Below, piece after piece: positions 18,296 through 27,022 of a stretch of DNA of 64,000 nucleotides. Numbering within the stretch: position 1 is the first letter of the stretch; every line of letters starts with the position of its first letter. Source of the stretch: Methylotenera sp. (lineage in GTDB: Bacteria > Pseudomonadota > Gammaproteobacteria > Burkholderiales > Methylophilaceae); assembly GCA_002928535.1 (NCBI GenBank), contig PERG01000004.1, positions 102,260 through 166,259 on the forward strand, written 5' to 3'. Under the pieces are notes generated by a model. It searched no databases. It saw only the letters and a list, made by a program, of their open reading frames with translations, and was not told the origin of the DNA. The translations under genes were made by a program, and so were the position numbers.

Positions 18296-19171
18296 ATGCT
18301 GAATACTGTAAATACGAATTTGCCTGTAGCGAATAATAAGCATCGCGAGGCTAATATTGGCAAACTGCTACTCGATTTAGGCAAAATTACGCTCGAGGAT
18401 GCAGAGCGAATTATCCGGTTGCAAAAAGTTGAAGGCCTACGTTTTGGTGCTGCTGCCCAAAAACTAGGCATGGTGACTGAGGCGGACATTCGTCAGGCGT
18501 TATCGCTGCAGTTTGATTATCCATACCTGCAACCTAATCAAGGTTCATTTAGTAAAAATCTGGTCGCAGCCTATCAACCTTTCTCGCCACAAGTAGAAGC
18601 TTTACGTGCATTACGTAGTCAGCTCATCCTGACTTGGTTTAATGAAGGCAATAAATCTTTGGCAGTGGTTTCTGCCAATGAAGATGAAGGTTGCAGCAAC
18701 CTCGCCGCTAATTTGGCAGTAGTCTTTTCACAGCTAGGCGAGCAAACTTTGCTTATCGACGCGAACTTGCGCGAGCCCGCACAGCATAAGATTTTTAATT
18801 TAAATGAGCCACGCGGTTTATCTGATATTTTGGTAGGACGTGCTGATTTAAATATTGTGACCCGCATCGATTCTTTCGTGAATTTATCAGTCCTCGGTGC
18901 TGGTACCGTGCCGCCCAATCCGCAAGAGCTTTTAAGCCGCAGTATTTTTACGGATCTCATTAACCATGCCATTACGCATTACGACATTGTGATTGTGGAT
19001 ACTGCGCCTGCAGGGGACACCTCTGACGCGCAAACTGTGGCTGGTCGTTGTGGTGGGGCGCTTCTGGTCTCGAAACTTAACCAGACGCGCGTTGCAGAAT
19101 TGGAAAATGTTCGAGATCAATTAACCGTTACCGGTGTGCAAATTGTGGGTGCCGTAGTGAATGATTATTAA
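18296..19171 (+). CDS. epsG: EpsG, BY-kinase-like partner of EpsF with altered Walker A
   Basis: 291 residues. Residues 20-80 resemble an MshEN/GspE-N domain (LLLDLGKITLEDAERI), as usual for EpsG; the CpsD/BY-kinase fold follows. The Walker A lysine position is Cys133 (EDEGCSN in place of GEGKST), Walker A' reads IDANLR with the second Asp changed to Asn157, and Walker B keeps Asp235 (VIVDTAPAG). There is no C-terminal tyrosine cluster, only the last residue Tyr291. EpsG proteins often have Arg at the lysine position, so this is a family tendency taken further. It probably regulates EpsF without normal kinase activity. Confidence 0.88.
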   Translation: MLNTVNTNLPVANNKHREANIGKLLLDLGKITLEDAERIIRLQKVEGLRFGAAAQKLGMVTEADIRQALSLQFDYPYLQPNQGSFSKNLVAAYQPFSPQVEALRALRSQLILTWFNEGNKSLAVVSANEDEGCSNLAANLAVVFSQLGEQTLLIDANLREPAQHKIFNLNEPRGLSDILVGRADLNIVTRIDSFVNLSVLGAGTVPPNPQELLSRSIFTDLINHAITHYDIVIVDTAPAGDTSDAQTVAGRCGGALLVSKLNQTRVAELENVRDQLTVTGVQIVGAVVNDY

Positions 19172-19269
19172 TCGGCACTATTCTCAAGATGTATATCTCG
19201 ATATTTTATGTCGTTGAAATTTAGCCCATCACAATATGCGCCAACCAATAGAAGGAACATTGAATTACC

Positions 19270-20187
19270 ATGATGGGCATACTTTCTTCTGCGCGCAAAG
19301 CTGCATTTAGCAATCCTAATTTAACTGCGCTAAAGCCACTAATCTTCGTACTGCTTGGCTTGCTGGTCATGTACCTGCCAAGTTTTATCGATTTGTTTAA
19401 CGGCATCTGGAACACCAATCAGCAAGCCCACGGACCCATTGTATTAGCCGTGGCTATCTGGTTCTTTTACTTTAAAGCAACTTTAGTCCCTCAAGCAAAT
19501 ATACCTATTGTTCCGGCGCCGCACATCGGATGGCCGGTGTTAATTCTAGGTTGTCTGATATTCATGGTAGGGCGCTCACAGACCCTATATCTGTTCGAGA
19601 TTGGCTCATTAATCCTAGTTTTGCTTGGCATTATGCTGCTGTTTTTTGGCAAGCCTATGGCTAAACATTTCTGGTTCGCATTTTTCTTCATGCTGTTCAT
19701 GGTGCCGTTACCAGCCTCGATTGTAGAAATGATTACGCAGCCAATGAAGATGGCGGTATCCATTGCCTCTGAGCACTTGCTGTATGAATTCGGTTACCCC
19801 GTCGCCCGAGCTGGGGTCATTGTGCTGATTGGCCAGTACCAATTATTAGTGGCAGATGCCTGTGCAGGCTTGAATTCGCTATTTACCCTGGAAGCGCTGG
19901 GTCTGCTTTACATGAACATCATGCGCCATGAGTCGCCATTACGAAATGCCTTGCTTGCGGCATTGATCGTTCCGATTTCATTTGCGGCAAACGTAACGCG
20001 GGTAGTGATTCTGGCACTGATTACCTATCATTGGGGTGACGAAGCCGGGCAAGGGTTTGTCCATGATTTTTCCGGCATGCTGCTATTCGTTACTGCCTTG
20101 TTTTTGATTATCTGTGTAGATACTTTTTTACGGTTTTTAACCGGCTTGCTTGCAAAGCGCAAAACACGACTAGGGGCTAATTCTTGA
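19270..20187 (+). CDS. xrtB: exosortase B (XrtB)
   Basis: 305 residues with about eight membrane helices. The catalytic residues are in place: Cys198 in ADACAGLNS, Arg244 in NVTRVV and His265 in VHDFSGM. It cuts PEP-CTERM proteins such as the one at 9715-10221 at the periplasmic face and probably transfers them to an acceptor. The position between epsG and epsI is the standard XrtB order. ATG 19270 or 19273 are the possible starts. Confidence 0.95.
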   Translation: MMGILSSARKAAFSNPNLTALKPLIFVLLGLLVMYLPSFIDLFNGIWNTNQQAHGPIVLAVAIWFFYFKATLVPQANIPIVPAPHIGWPVLILGCLIFMVGRSQTLYLFEIGSLILVLLGIMLLFFGKPMAKHFWFAFFFMLFMVPLPASIVEMITQPMKMAVSIASEHLLYEFGYPVARAGVIVLIGQYQLLVADACAGLNSLFTLEALGLLYMNIMRHESPLRNALLAALIVPISFAANVTRVVILALITYHWGDEAGQGFVHDFSGMLLFVTALFLIICVDTFLRFLTGLLAKRKTRLGANS

Positions 20188-20894
20188 GTGCATCTACTTA
20201 CACTATACCTCGAATCCCAGTTAACAAAAGCATGCTGGTAGGCATGGTATTGATGCTTGCCGGGCTTGGTGCGTGGCTTATGACGCCTGAACACCCTGAC
20301 GCCCAAACAGCACCGGAGTTGGAATCCATCATTCCTGCCCAATTTGGTGAATGGAAACAGGTCCCCGACCTGTTTATCCCGGTCGGTCTGACTACAGACC
20401 GAAATACTGAGATTGACGAGCTTTACGATCGTGTATTGATGCGTACTTATGTGAATAAGCGAGGGGAGCAGGTCATGTTAGCGTTGGCATACGCCACCGA
20501 GCAAAAACAAGACATCAAAATCCATCGCCCCGAAGTTTGCTATGTAGCACAAGGCTATCAGTTATTGAAAATGACTGGCAATACCTTTACACCGGAACAC
20601 AAAAAACCAATCGCAGCACAGCGTTTATTAATGCAGCATCAAAACCGGGCTGAAGCCGTCACCTACTGGATCAGGATTGGTGATGAATATCCTGTCGGAG
20701 GTATGGCCCAGCGCATGAAAATATTACGTGATGGACTTAAAGGCAAGGTGGTTGACGGCATCCTAGTAAGAGCCTCTACAGTGTTAGGCGATGAAACCGA
20801 ATCTGCACCTGCCTATGTTCTACAAGAAAATTTTTTGGAAACCCTACTCAAAAGCCTTCCTGTTGACCAACAAATGCTATTAGCAGTGAAGTAG
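20184..20894 (+). CDS. epsI: exosortase-B-associated protein EpsI
   Basis: 236 residues. One N-terminal TM segment (about 14-30) anchors a periplasmic EpsI domain: [13 protein letters not shown] near 49-61 and the conserved [15 protein letters not shown] near 112-126. EpsI is nearly always next to an exosortase, sometimes fused to it, and is thought to help in EPS or protein processing. The start is TTG overlapping the xrtB stop (TTGA), so translation is coupled. Confidence 0.92.
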   Translation: MSASTYTIPRIPVNKSMLVGMVLMLAGLGAWLMTPEHPDAQTAPELESIIPAQFGEWKQVPDLFIPVGLTTDRNTEIDELYDRVLMRTYVNKRGEQVMLALAYATEQKQDIKIHRPEVCYVAQGYQLLKMTGNTFTPEHKKPIAAQRLLMQHQNRAEAVTYWIRIGDEYPVGGMAQRMKILRDGLKGKVVDGILVRASTVLGDETESAPAYVLQENFLETLLKSLPVDQQMLLAVK

Positions 20895-20909
20895 TTGAAG
20901 TGGATGTAA

Positions 20910-22226
20910 TTGTTTGTGGGTAAAAAGGAAGAAGTTAATTTGTCAGGTTTGTTGAAAGCATCTGGTTCTACGTTCATGACTACGGTCATGATCATGGTTG
21001 TCGGTTTTTTTACCTCCGTGTTGACTGCACGGATACTGGGCCCTGAAGGGCGTGGTTTGCTATCCGGCGCTTTATTGATTGCGACCTTGGCTGGGAATGC
21101 AGCATTGTTCGGATTGGCGAATAGTTTTGTGTATCACAAGGGTGCGAAAAAAGCCTTTAACTACGGTGCATTTTTTGTTTTTTCACTGCTGTTTATCGCG
21201 GTGCTATCGGCGATTTTGTCGTACTACGGCTTGCAGCTTTCCAGCGAAGTGCAGTTGCATGAACAATTGAACCTGATAGTTATCATGGCAGTAGTGTCTG
21301 GCGGGTATAGCTATTTCAGTGCTTTAAGCCAGCTCAACCATGAGCTGCATTTCTTCAACCTTATGCGGGTTGGCATGGTGGTGGGCAATTTGTTACTGCT
21401 GGGCATCATTGTGTGGCTGTTTGAACCGGTAACTTTTGTGCAGATTTTGGTCTGCCAGATTATCGTGAGCGCCGGGTTAATACTGTGGGGCATTGCTTGG
21501 GCCAACAAACATCGTATCTGGCAAAGAACCAACAAGGCTAATGCAGAAGCATTGGGTTGGTCCAGCATGCTGGGCTATGGCATTAAACATCACGGCACGG
21601 TATTGCTAGGTATTTTGTTAGTCAATTTTGACAAACTGGTATTACTAAAGATGGGAACGATCACTGAATATGGATTTTATGCACTGGCATTTACCACCTC
21701 GCGATTGATTGGTGCAGTACAAGAGGCCACCTCGACAGCGCTATATGCGCGCCATGCCGGTAAAGATGTGCAGCAGCTTTCGTTGAGTGTGAATCATGCA
21801 TTCAGGCTGACTTTTTTACCTATGCTTTTGGTTGCAGCGATTGGTGCTTTGGTGTCGCCTTGGCTGATTCCGCTGGTATATGGCAAAGCCTTTACTTCGA
21901 TGGCGATTCCATTCGCGATTTTGTTGTTTGAGTGTGTGATTGCCGGAGCGAGCTGGACGTTGGCGCAACGCTTCAATGCAGGCGGTAGGCCGGGTTTGGT
22001 GTTTTTCCGGCAGTTCATCTCAGTGATTCCTATATTCGCCGCAGTACCGTTTTTACCGCAAGAAAATATCCACATTTATTTGAGTGGATTAATGCTGATT
22101 GGCGCAATACTACGGCTCATTGTCACATTAGGCATCTATCCTTTGGTGTTATCCGAGCCTATACCGCGCATATGGCCATACAAGACCGATGTGACCACGG
22201 CACTTAAATTGCTTAGTAGAAAGTAA
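20910..22226 (+). CDS. polysaccharide flippase (Wzx/MOP family)
   Basis: 438 residues with 12-14 hydrophobic helices of the MOP flippase plan, including TARILGPEGRG near 39-49, a signature of O-antigen/teichoic flippases. It should move undecaprenyl-linked repeat units to the periplasmic side. The start is uncertain: TTG at 20910, or TTG at 20940, which has AAGGA ten bases before it. Confidence 0.88.
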   Translation: MFVGKKEEVNLSGLLKASGSTFMTTVMIMVVGFFTSVLTARILGPEGRGLLSGALLIATLAGNAALFGLANSFVYHKGAKKAFNYGAFFVFSLLFIAVLSAILSYYGLQLSSEVQLHEQLNLIVIMAVVSGGYSYFSALSQLNHELHFFNLMRVGMVVGNLLLLGIIVWLFEPVTFVQILVCQIIVSAGLILWGIAWANKHRIWQRTNKANAEALGWSSMLGYGIKHHGTVLLGILLVNFDKLVLLKMGTITEYGFYALAFTTSRLIGAVQEATSTALYARHAGKDVQQLSLSVNHAFRLTFLPMLLVAAIGALVSPWLIPLVYGKAFTSMAIPFAILLFECVIAGASWTLAQRFNAGGRPGLVFFRQFISVIPIFAAVPFLPQENIHIYLSGLMLIGAILRLIVTLGIYPLVLSEPIPRIWPYKTDVTTALKLLSRK

Positions 22227-22228
22227 AG

Positions 22229-23206
22229 TTGAAAGCAGCTATGAACATCATTCAGGACATACCGCTTAAATTGAATCACGATCACCTCATGCGTGGCTTA
22301 ATTGCCCAGCATGATTTCTTGCTGGATTTGATTGGTAATAAGCCTTTTATATTTGTCGATATGCCTGTATACGGCAATATTGGCGACCTGCTCATTATGC
22401 AAGGTACCTTCAGGTTCTTTGAGAATAATAAACTCCAACCACGCATTGTGGCGCCCATTTTTGCGTTCGACACTAACTGGATCAAACCCGACGATGTGAT
22501 CGTGTTCCAGGGCGGCGGTAACTTTGGCGATCTATATGCCGGCATGCAGCCATTGCGGGAAAAAGTGGCCAAAGAGAAACCCAATAATCGCATTATTGTA
22601 TTGCCACAAACAATCCATTTTTCATCTGAAGCAGCGATGCAAAATTCCATTGATGTGTTTAAACAGCACCCGGATTTCCATTTATGCGTGCGGGATGAGC
22701 AGTCTTATGCCTTGGCGCGTCAATTTACTGAACAAGCGTACCTGGCACCGGATATGGCGCATCATCTGTACCCGATCAAAAGTATTCCGTCGATTCCCCA
22801 CGCCACTTTGTTATTGAGCCGCACGGATGATGAGAAATCCAGTAGTGCGCCTGACAGTCGCGAATTTACAACCGTGACAGACTGGCCAAAGCTGGTGGGC
22901 AATCGTGAAAAGAATTTCCGGCTGTTTTATCTAGCCATGCGCGCTTTTTATCGAAGCGGGTTAGGCAAGCTCGGCAACAAGCTATTTGCCAAGTTATGGC
23001 CGATGTATGCACAAACCTTGATTCAAGACGCAAGCCAATTGTTTGGCAGACATGAATATATCGTCACTGACCGTTTGCACGGCCATATCCTGGCTTGCCT
23101 GATGACTAAGCCGCATACGGTGTTGGATAACAGCTATGGCAAAAACTCAGGCTATAGCGAAGTCTGGACAGCAGCCAGTGAGATCGTATCCCAAGGTAAA
23201 GCTTGA
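22229..23206 (+). CDS. polysaccharide pyruvyl transferase family protein
   Basis: 325 residues of the pyruvyl transferase/GT-B-like family: PVYGNIGDLLIMQGT near 46-60, VIVFQGGGNFGDLY near 90-103 and ITDRLHGHILACL-like VTDRLHGHI near 276. It would add a pyruvate ketal from PEP to a sugar, giving the EPS negative charge. It begins two bases after the flippase stop (TTG 22229, or ATG 22241). Confidence 0.88.
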   Translation: MKAAMNIIQDIPLKLNHDHLMRGLIAQHDFLLDLIGNKPFIFVDMPVYGNIGDLLIMQGTFRFFENNKLQPRIVAPIFAFDTNWIKPDDVIVFQGGGNFGDLYAGMQPLREKVAKEKPNNRIIVLPQTIHFSSEAAMQNSIDVFKQHPDFHLCVRDEQSYALARQFTEQAYLAPDMAHHLYPIKSIPSIPHATLLLSRTDDEKSSSAPDSREFTTVTDWPKLVGNREKNFRLFYLAMRAFYRSGLGKLGNKLFAKLWPMYAQTLIQDASQLFGRHEYIVTDRLHGHILACLMTKPHTVLDNSYGKNSGYSEVWTAASEIVSQGKA

Positions 23207-23268
23207 GACTAATTAAGCATTATTGAGTAAAGCAGACGCATTAAGTAAATAGAAGTATTAGGAAAACA

Positions 23269-24351
23269 ATGGCGACATTTGATGTATTACTACCAGTAAA
23301 GAACGGCATGGCCTATTTTGCGGAGGCACTGGATAGCATTTGCAACCAGACCTTCCGAGATTGGCGACTGCTGGTGTTGGACCATGGCTCAACGGATGGT
23401 AGCTTTGAACTGGCTACTAAGTATGCCCAGCGTGATGCACGCGTCGTGGTTAAATCCTTTCCTGAAGCTAAAGGCTTGTCTGGCTTGCTGAATTGCGGGC
23501 TGGATATTTGCGATGCGCAGTACGTATTGCGTCAGGATGCTGATGACTTATCCTTGCCTAACCGCATGGAAGTTATTGCTAAAACATTTGCCGAGGACGA
23601 GCAGCTAGTACTGGTGGGCTCATTGGGCCAGATCATTGATGGTGAAGGCAAGAGCTTGGGCAGCTTCAGCATGCCGGAAGATTCGGAAACACTACGTTCT
23701 ATGGCCATTTTTAAGACACCGGTATTGCATCCAACTGTGGCGATGCGCCTCAGTGCAATTCGACAGTTAGGTGCGCGTTACGGTGTGGATTTCCTGAATG
23801 TACTGCCGCCAGAACAACAGATCGAAGTGCCGGGATTAGCCGAAGATTACTTTTTATTTGGTCAGCTCGCATTAGTGAGCAAGTGCCACAACATCCAGCA
23901 GGAGTTGATTAAATATCGCTGGCACGGCGCCAATATCAGTGCCACGAAATATATCGAGCAAAGCAATGTTGCCCTGAATATTTCGCGAAACTTTATTCAG
24001 ACTTTATCGGTGCTGCACAACACAAAGCCGTTCGATCCGGCACCATTTTGCACCCATGGCGAGAAGTTGATCAAGTTTCCGCAGCAACAGGATTTTTCAT
24101 CCGAATATCGGCCCCTGGAAAATATGCTGACCAAGCTAGTGCCGAATCGCGCAGCACGTCAGCGCGAGTTGGATTACCGTTGGGTATTAAGCAATCGCTC
24201 AATCCTAGTCATGCTATACCGCTATTTGGGCTTCGTCCTGAAGTATGGCAAAACAGAAAACGAGTGGCGCAGCATTCGCGCCTGGGTAGTCGACACACTT
24301 AAAAACCGTAGGGCATTAACGCTTAATGCCAATGGATTATTAGAAGGTTAA
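23269..24351 (+). CDS. family 2 glycosyltransferase
   Basis: 360 residues with a GT-A fold at the N-terminus: FDVLLPVKNGMAYF at 4-17, LDHGSTDGS near 44-52, and the nucleotide-sugar DxD as RQDADDLS near 89. It adds one sugar of the EPS repeat unit at the cytoplasmic membrane face. Donor and linkage cannot be read from sequence. Ribosome site AGGA before the ATG. Confidence 0.88.
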   Translation: MATFDVLLPVKNGMAYFAEALDSICNQTFRDWRLLVLDHGSTDGSFELATKYAQRDARVVVKSFPEAKGLSGLLNCGLDICDAQYVLRQDADDLSLPNRMEVIAKTFAEDEQLVLVGSLGQIIDGEGKSLGSFSMPEDSETLRSMAIFKTPVLHPTVAMRLSAIRQLGARYGVDFLNVLPPEQQIEVPGLAEDYFLFGQLALVSKCHNIQQELIKYRWHGANISATKYIEQSNVALNISRNFIQTLSVLHNTKPFDPAPFCTHGEKLIKFPQQQDFSSEYRPLENMLTKLVPNRAARQRELDYRWVLSNRSILVMLYRYLGFVLKYGKTENEWRSIRAWVVDTLKNRRALTLNANGLLEG

Positions 24352-24360
24352 AGGATCATT

Positions 24361-25836
24361 ATGGCCAAACCTGAATATAAATCAGCACCTTTCCAGTCCC
24401 CTGGCCTGCTTATTGGCGTTGGGTTATTCATTACCCTGATCCTTGGGATGCTGTTAGCCCTGTTCGTCAATGGGGCTGGCGGTCGCGTTGGCATTATGCT
24501 GGCGTTCCCAGCAGCCATTGTCATAGGCTTCATTTTTATCCTGGATCGCTATTTACTATTTTTTCTGATTGTTTTGTTCCGGTCGTCGATGGATAAAGTC
24601 CTGGAAGCTACCAAGTTTGGTAGTTTTGGCCTCGGGGCTGTACTGAATGCACTGCTTATTCTCATTGCATTTATCGCACTCATCCAGCGGCCTGGCCCGG
24701 CTACCAAGGTACTTAAACAAACATGGCTGGCGTTCTTATTAATTGCGGGCGTATCGGTGTTAGTGGCGCCGGAATTTATGACTGCACTGAAAAGCTATCT
24801 GGCATTAGTGTCGTATGCGGCAATCTTTTCCCTGGCAATCAGTTTAATCAGAACAGAAGAAGACTTTGGACGCTGGATGCGGGCAGTGTTTTTTTCATCC
24901 ATTATTCCAGTGATCTATGGGTTTGTGGATGCAGCCAATGGCGGTTATCACAGCTTTGAAGGCTTCCGTATCAGCAGCACTTTTTCGCACCCCAATATTT
25001 TCGCCTTCTACCTGGTGCTAATGATCTCGCTATCGTTTTATTTCTTTAAAGCCAAAGCGAGTTATATCCCGCTATTCATCCGCCGCACCATCCCGATTTA
25101 TATCTTTATCATGTTCGCCCTGCTGATCATGACTAAGACCCGCAGTGCCTGGGCATCATGTTTCGCATTCTTCCTGCTGTACGCAATTGTGTATGAGCGC
25201 AAGTACCTGATCTGGATAGCTGTGGCTTCGGTTGTGGCGTTTATGATCCCGGATGTGCGCGACCGTATTACCGATCTCGCCCAGGGTAATGAAGTCATTA
25301 ATTACAGCAAACTCAACTCTTACGCCTGGCGAAAAATGATCTGGACGCAAGGTTTAATGTGGATGGAGCCTAGCCATTACCCAGTGGGATACGGCTTAGA
25401 AAGCTTTATCCATTACTCCGTATCGTTCTTCACGATGTCCGGCGGCGTGGCGATGGGGGCGCATAGTGTGTACGTGCAATTGTTATTTGAGACCGGTATT
25501 TTAGGTTTGCTTACCTTTATCTGGTTGCATTTACGGTTGGGTTTCTTGCTCAAGCCTTATTATCAAACCAATAAGCTCATGATTTTCACCGCCATTATGT
25601 TCTTGCTGGAATTTGCGCTGAACTCATATTCCGACAATATGCTGGCTTACCTTTCATTCAACTGGTACCTGTGGTTTGTATTGGGTGCGATTTATGCAGT
25701 TGGCCGCATACGCAAGCAAAAAGTGGATGAGTTGCTGGCAGATACTGTGGTGACGCCACCGGGACAATCTGTAGCGCAGTCTCCTTACGTGACGATGCCA
25801 CGCGCTTCGGCAAGAAACCGGAATTGGAGAAAGTGA
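24361..25836 (+). CDS. O-antigen ligase/Wzy-type polysaccharide polymerase
   Basis: 491 residues with at least ten hydrophobic helices. FSHPNIFAFYL near 209-219 and MTKTRSAWASC near 258-268 match the Wzy_C/WaaL family, and a large periplasmic loop follows. With flippase, EpsE and EpsF in the same operon, it is the likely EPS polymerase of a Wzy-dependent pathway. The stop TGA overlaps the ATG of the next gene (TGATG). Confidence 0.85.
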   Translation: MAKPEYKSAPFQSPGLLIGVGLFITLILGMLLALFVNGAGGRVGIMLAFPAAIVIGFIFILDRYLLFFLIVLFRSSMDKVLEATKFGSFGLGAVLNALLILIAFIALIQRPGPATKVLKQTWLAFLLIAGVSVLVAPEFMTALKSYLALVSYAAIFSLAISLIRTEEDFGRWMRAVFFSSIIPVIYGFVDAANGGYHSFEGFRISSTFSHPNIFAFYLVLMISLSFYFFKAKASYIPLFIRRTIPIYIFIMFALLIMTKTRSAWASCFAFFLLYAIVYERKYLIWIAVASVVAFMIPDVRDRITDLAQGNEVINYSKLNSYAWRKMIWTQGLMWMEPSHYPVGYGLESFIHYSVSFFTMSGGVAMGAHSVYVQLLFETGILGLLTFIWLHLRLGFLLKPYYQTNKLMIFTAIMFLLEFALNSYSDNMLAYLSFNWYLWFVLGAIYAVGRIRKQKVDELLADTVVTPPGQSVAQSPYVTMPRASARNRNWRK

Positions 25837-26384
25837 TGTCCTTGAGTCAGGAATGGGAAGAAGATTTAGCGCGTTATGACATGAAAAGGCCCTTTCTGAA
25901 GGAGCAGTCTGTTTGGGCGATCTGGCTTTACCGCTATGGAAAACAAGTCGATGCCAGACCTACAGGTTTAATGAAAAAAATCCACACGACTGTGTATTGG
26001 CTGTTGTTTCGTTTCATCGAAACCTGGGTAGGGATTAGCCTGCCCAAGTCTGCCCATATCGGCGGCGGCCTGCGCATCTGGCATTTCGGCGGCATTTTTA
26101 TAAACCCAGATGTTGTAATGGGTAAAAACTGCACACTTAGGCAAGGCGTGACCATCGGTAACCGCGTTGAGGGTGGCCCGGTGCCGACCATTGGCGATAA
26201 CGTAGATTTTGGCGCCTATGCACAAGTGCTGGGCGGGATACGTGTAGGCAATAATTGCAAAATAGGCGCAATGACACTGGTGATCAGAGATGTGCCAGAT
26301 GGGGCTACGGCAGTTGGTGTGCCGGCCCGCATAATTCAGGCAAGTGATGCCGGCAATATCATTGAAGCAAGTTTTAGATCGTAA
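25836..26384 (+). CDS. hexapeptide-repeat acetyltransferase (CysE-like), first of two
   Basis: 182 residues from ATG 25836, which overlaps the polymerase stop and has GGAG upstream. The C-terminal two thirds is a left-handed beta helix (IGGGLRIWHFGGIFINPDV region, then LRQGVTIGN and IRVGNNCKIGA). It resembles serine O-acetyltransferase without the full CysE N-terminal domain. In EPS loci such enzymes normally O-acetylate sugars using acetyl-CoA. The next gene is a paralogue (same LRQ/IRQGVTIGNR motif). Confidence 0.85.
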   Translation: MSLSQEWEEDLARYDMKRPFLKEQSVWAIWLYRYGKQVDARPTGLMKKIHTTVYWLLFRFIETWVGISLPKSAHIGGGLRIWHFGGIFINPDVVMGKNCTLRQGVTIGNRVEGGPVPTIGDNVDFGAYAQVLGGIRVGNNCKIGAMTLVIRDVPDGATAVGVPARIIQASDAGNIIEASFRS

Positions 26385-26426
26385 TGTTCGGTAGCTAACA
26401 CATTAAATAAATAGGTTAAGGGCAAT

Positions 26427-26939
26427 ATGCAGTTTATGGAAGATTTACGTTGTTACCGCGAGGGTGTATTAGCGCAGGGCTTTTGGGCCCTGCAATTCCA
26501 CCGTTTTGGTAGCACTAAACACCGGTTTAAATCGTCATTCAAGCCGCTTTACTATTTGATCGCCATCATTCACAAAATATTGATTAAGTTTTCCGAGATA
26601 TTTTTCGGCATCTCGATCGGCTCCAATGCCCGTATTGGCAAAGGACTCATCATCGAGCATTTCGGCAACATCATCATTCACAGCAATGTAGTGATTGGTG
26701 ACAACGTTATTATCCGGCAAGGCGTCACGATTGGAAATCGCCTGGTAGAAGCCCCTGAAGAAGCGCCCATCATTGGTAATAATTGCAATATTGGGGCAGG
26801 GGCCAAAATTTTAGGGAATGTCGTTATAGGCGACGGGGCCAGCATAGGCGCTAATGCCGTGGTGATTAAAGATGTACCGGCAAACGCGATTGCCGTGGGT
26901 ATTCCTGCAGTGATAAAGCTGAAACAGTCATTAAATTGA
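26427..26939 (+). CDS. hexapeptide-repeat acetyltransferase (CysE-like), second of two
   Basis: 170 residues, clearly paralogous to the gene just before: IGKGLIIEHFGNIIIH, IRQGVTIGNR and VIGDGASIGANAVV blocks of a left-handed beta helix. It likely acetylates another EPS position or acts as a divergent duplicate. It starts at ATG 26427 after GGG. Confidence 0.85.
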   Translation: MQFMEDLRCYREGVLAQGFWALQFHRFGSTKHRFKSSFKPLYYLIAIIHKILIKFSEIFFGISIGSNARIGKGLIIEHFGNIIIHSNVVIGDNVIIRQGVTIGNRLVEAPEEAPIIGNNCNIGAGAKILGNVVIGDGASIGANAVVIKDVPANAIAVGIPAVIKLKQSLN

Positions 26940-27022
26940 AGTAAATATTTCGGTAAATAGTTATTGAGTGCTTGAGTTGAGTAATAAGCGTTATTAATTC
27001 GTTTTAGGTTAGAGAGAGTCCT

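Noticed and set aside
17831..18343. Leftward 170-codon open frame
   Set aside because: Antisense to epsF/epsG; composition is that of a shadow frame.
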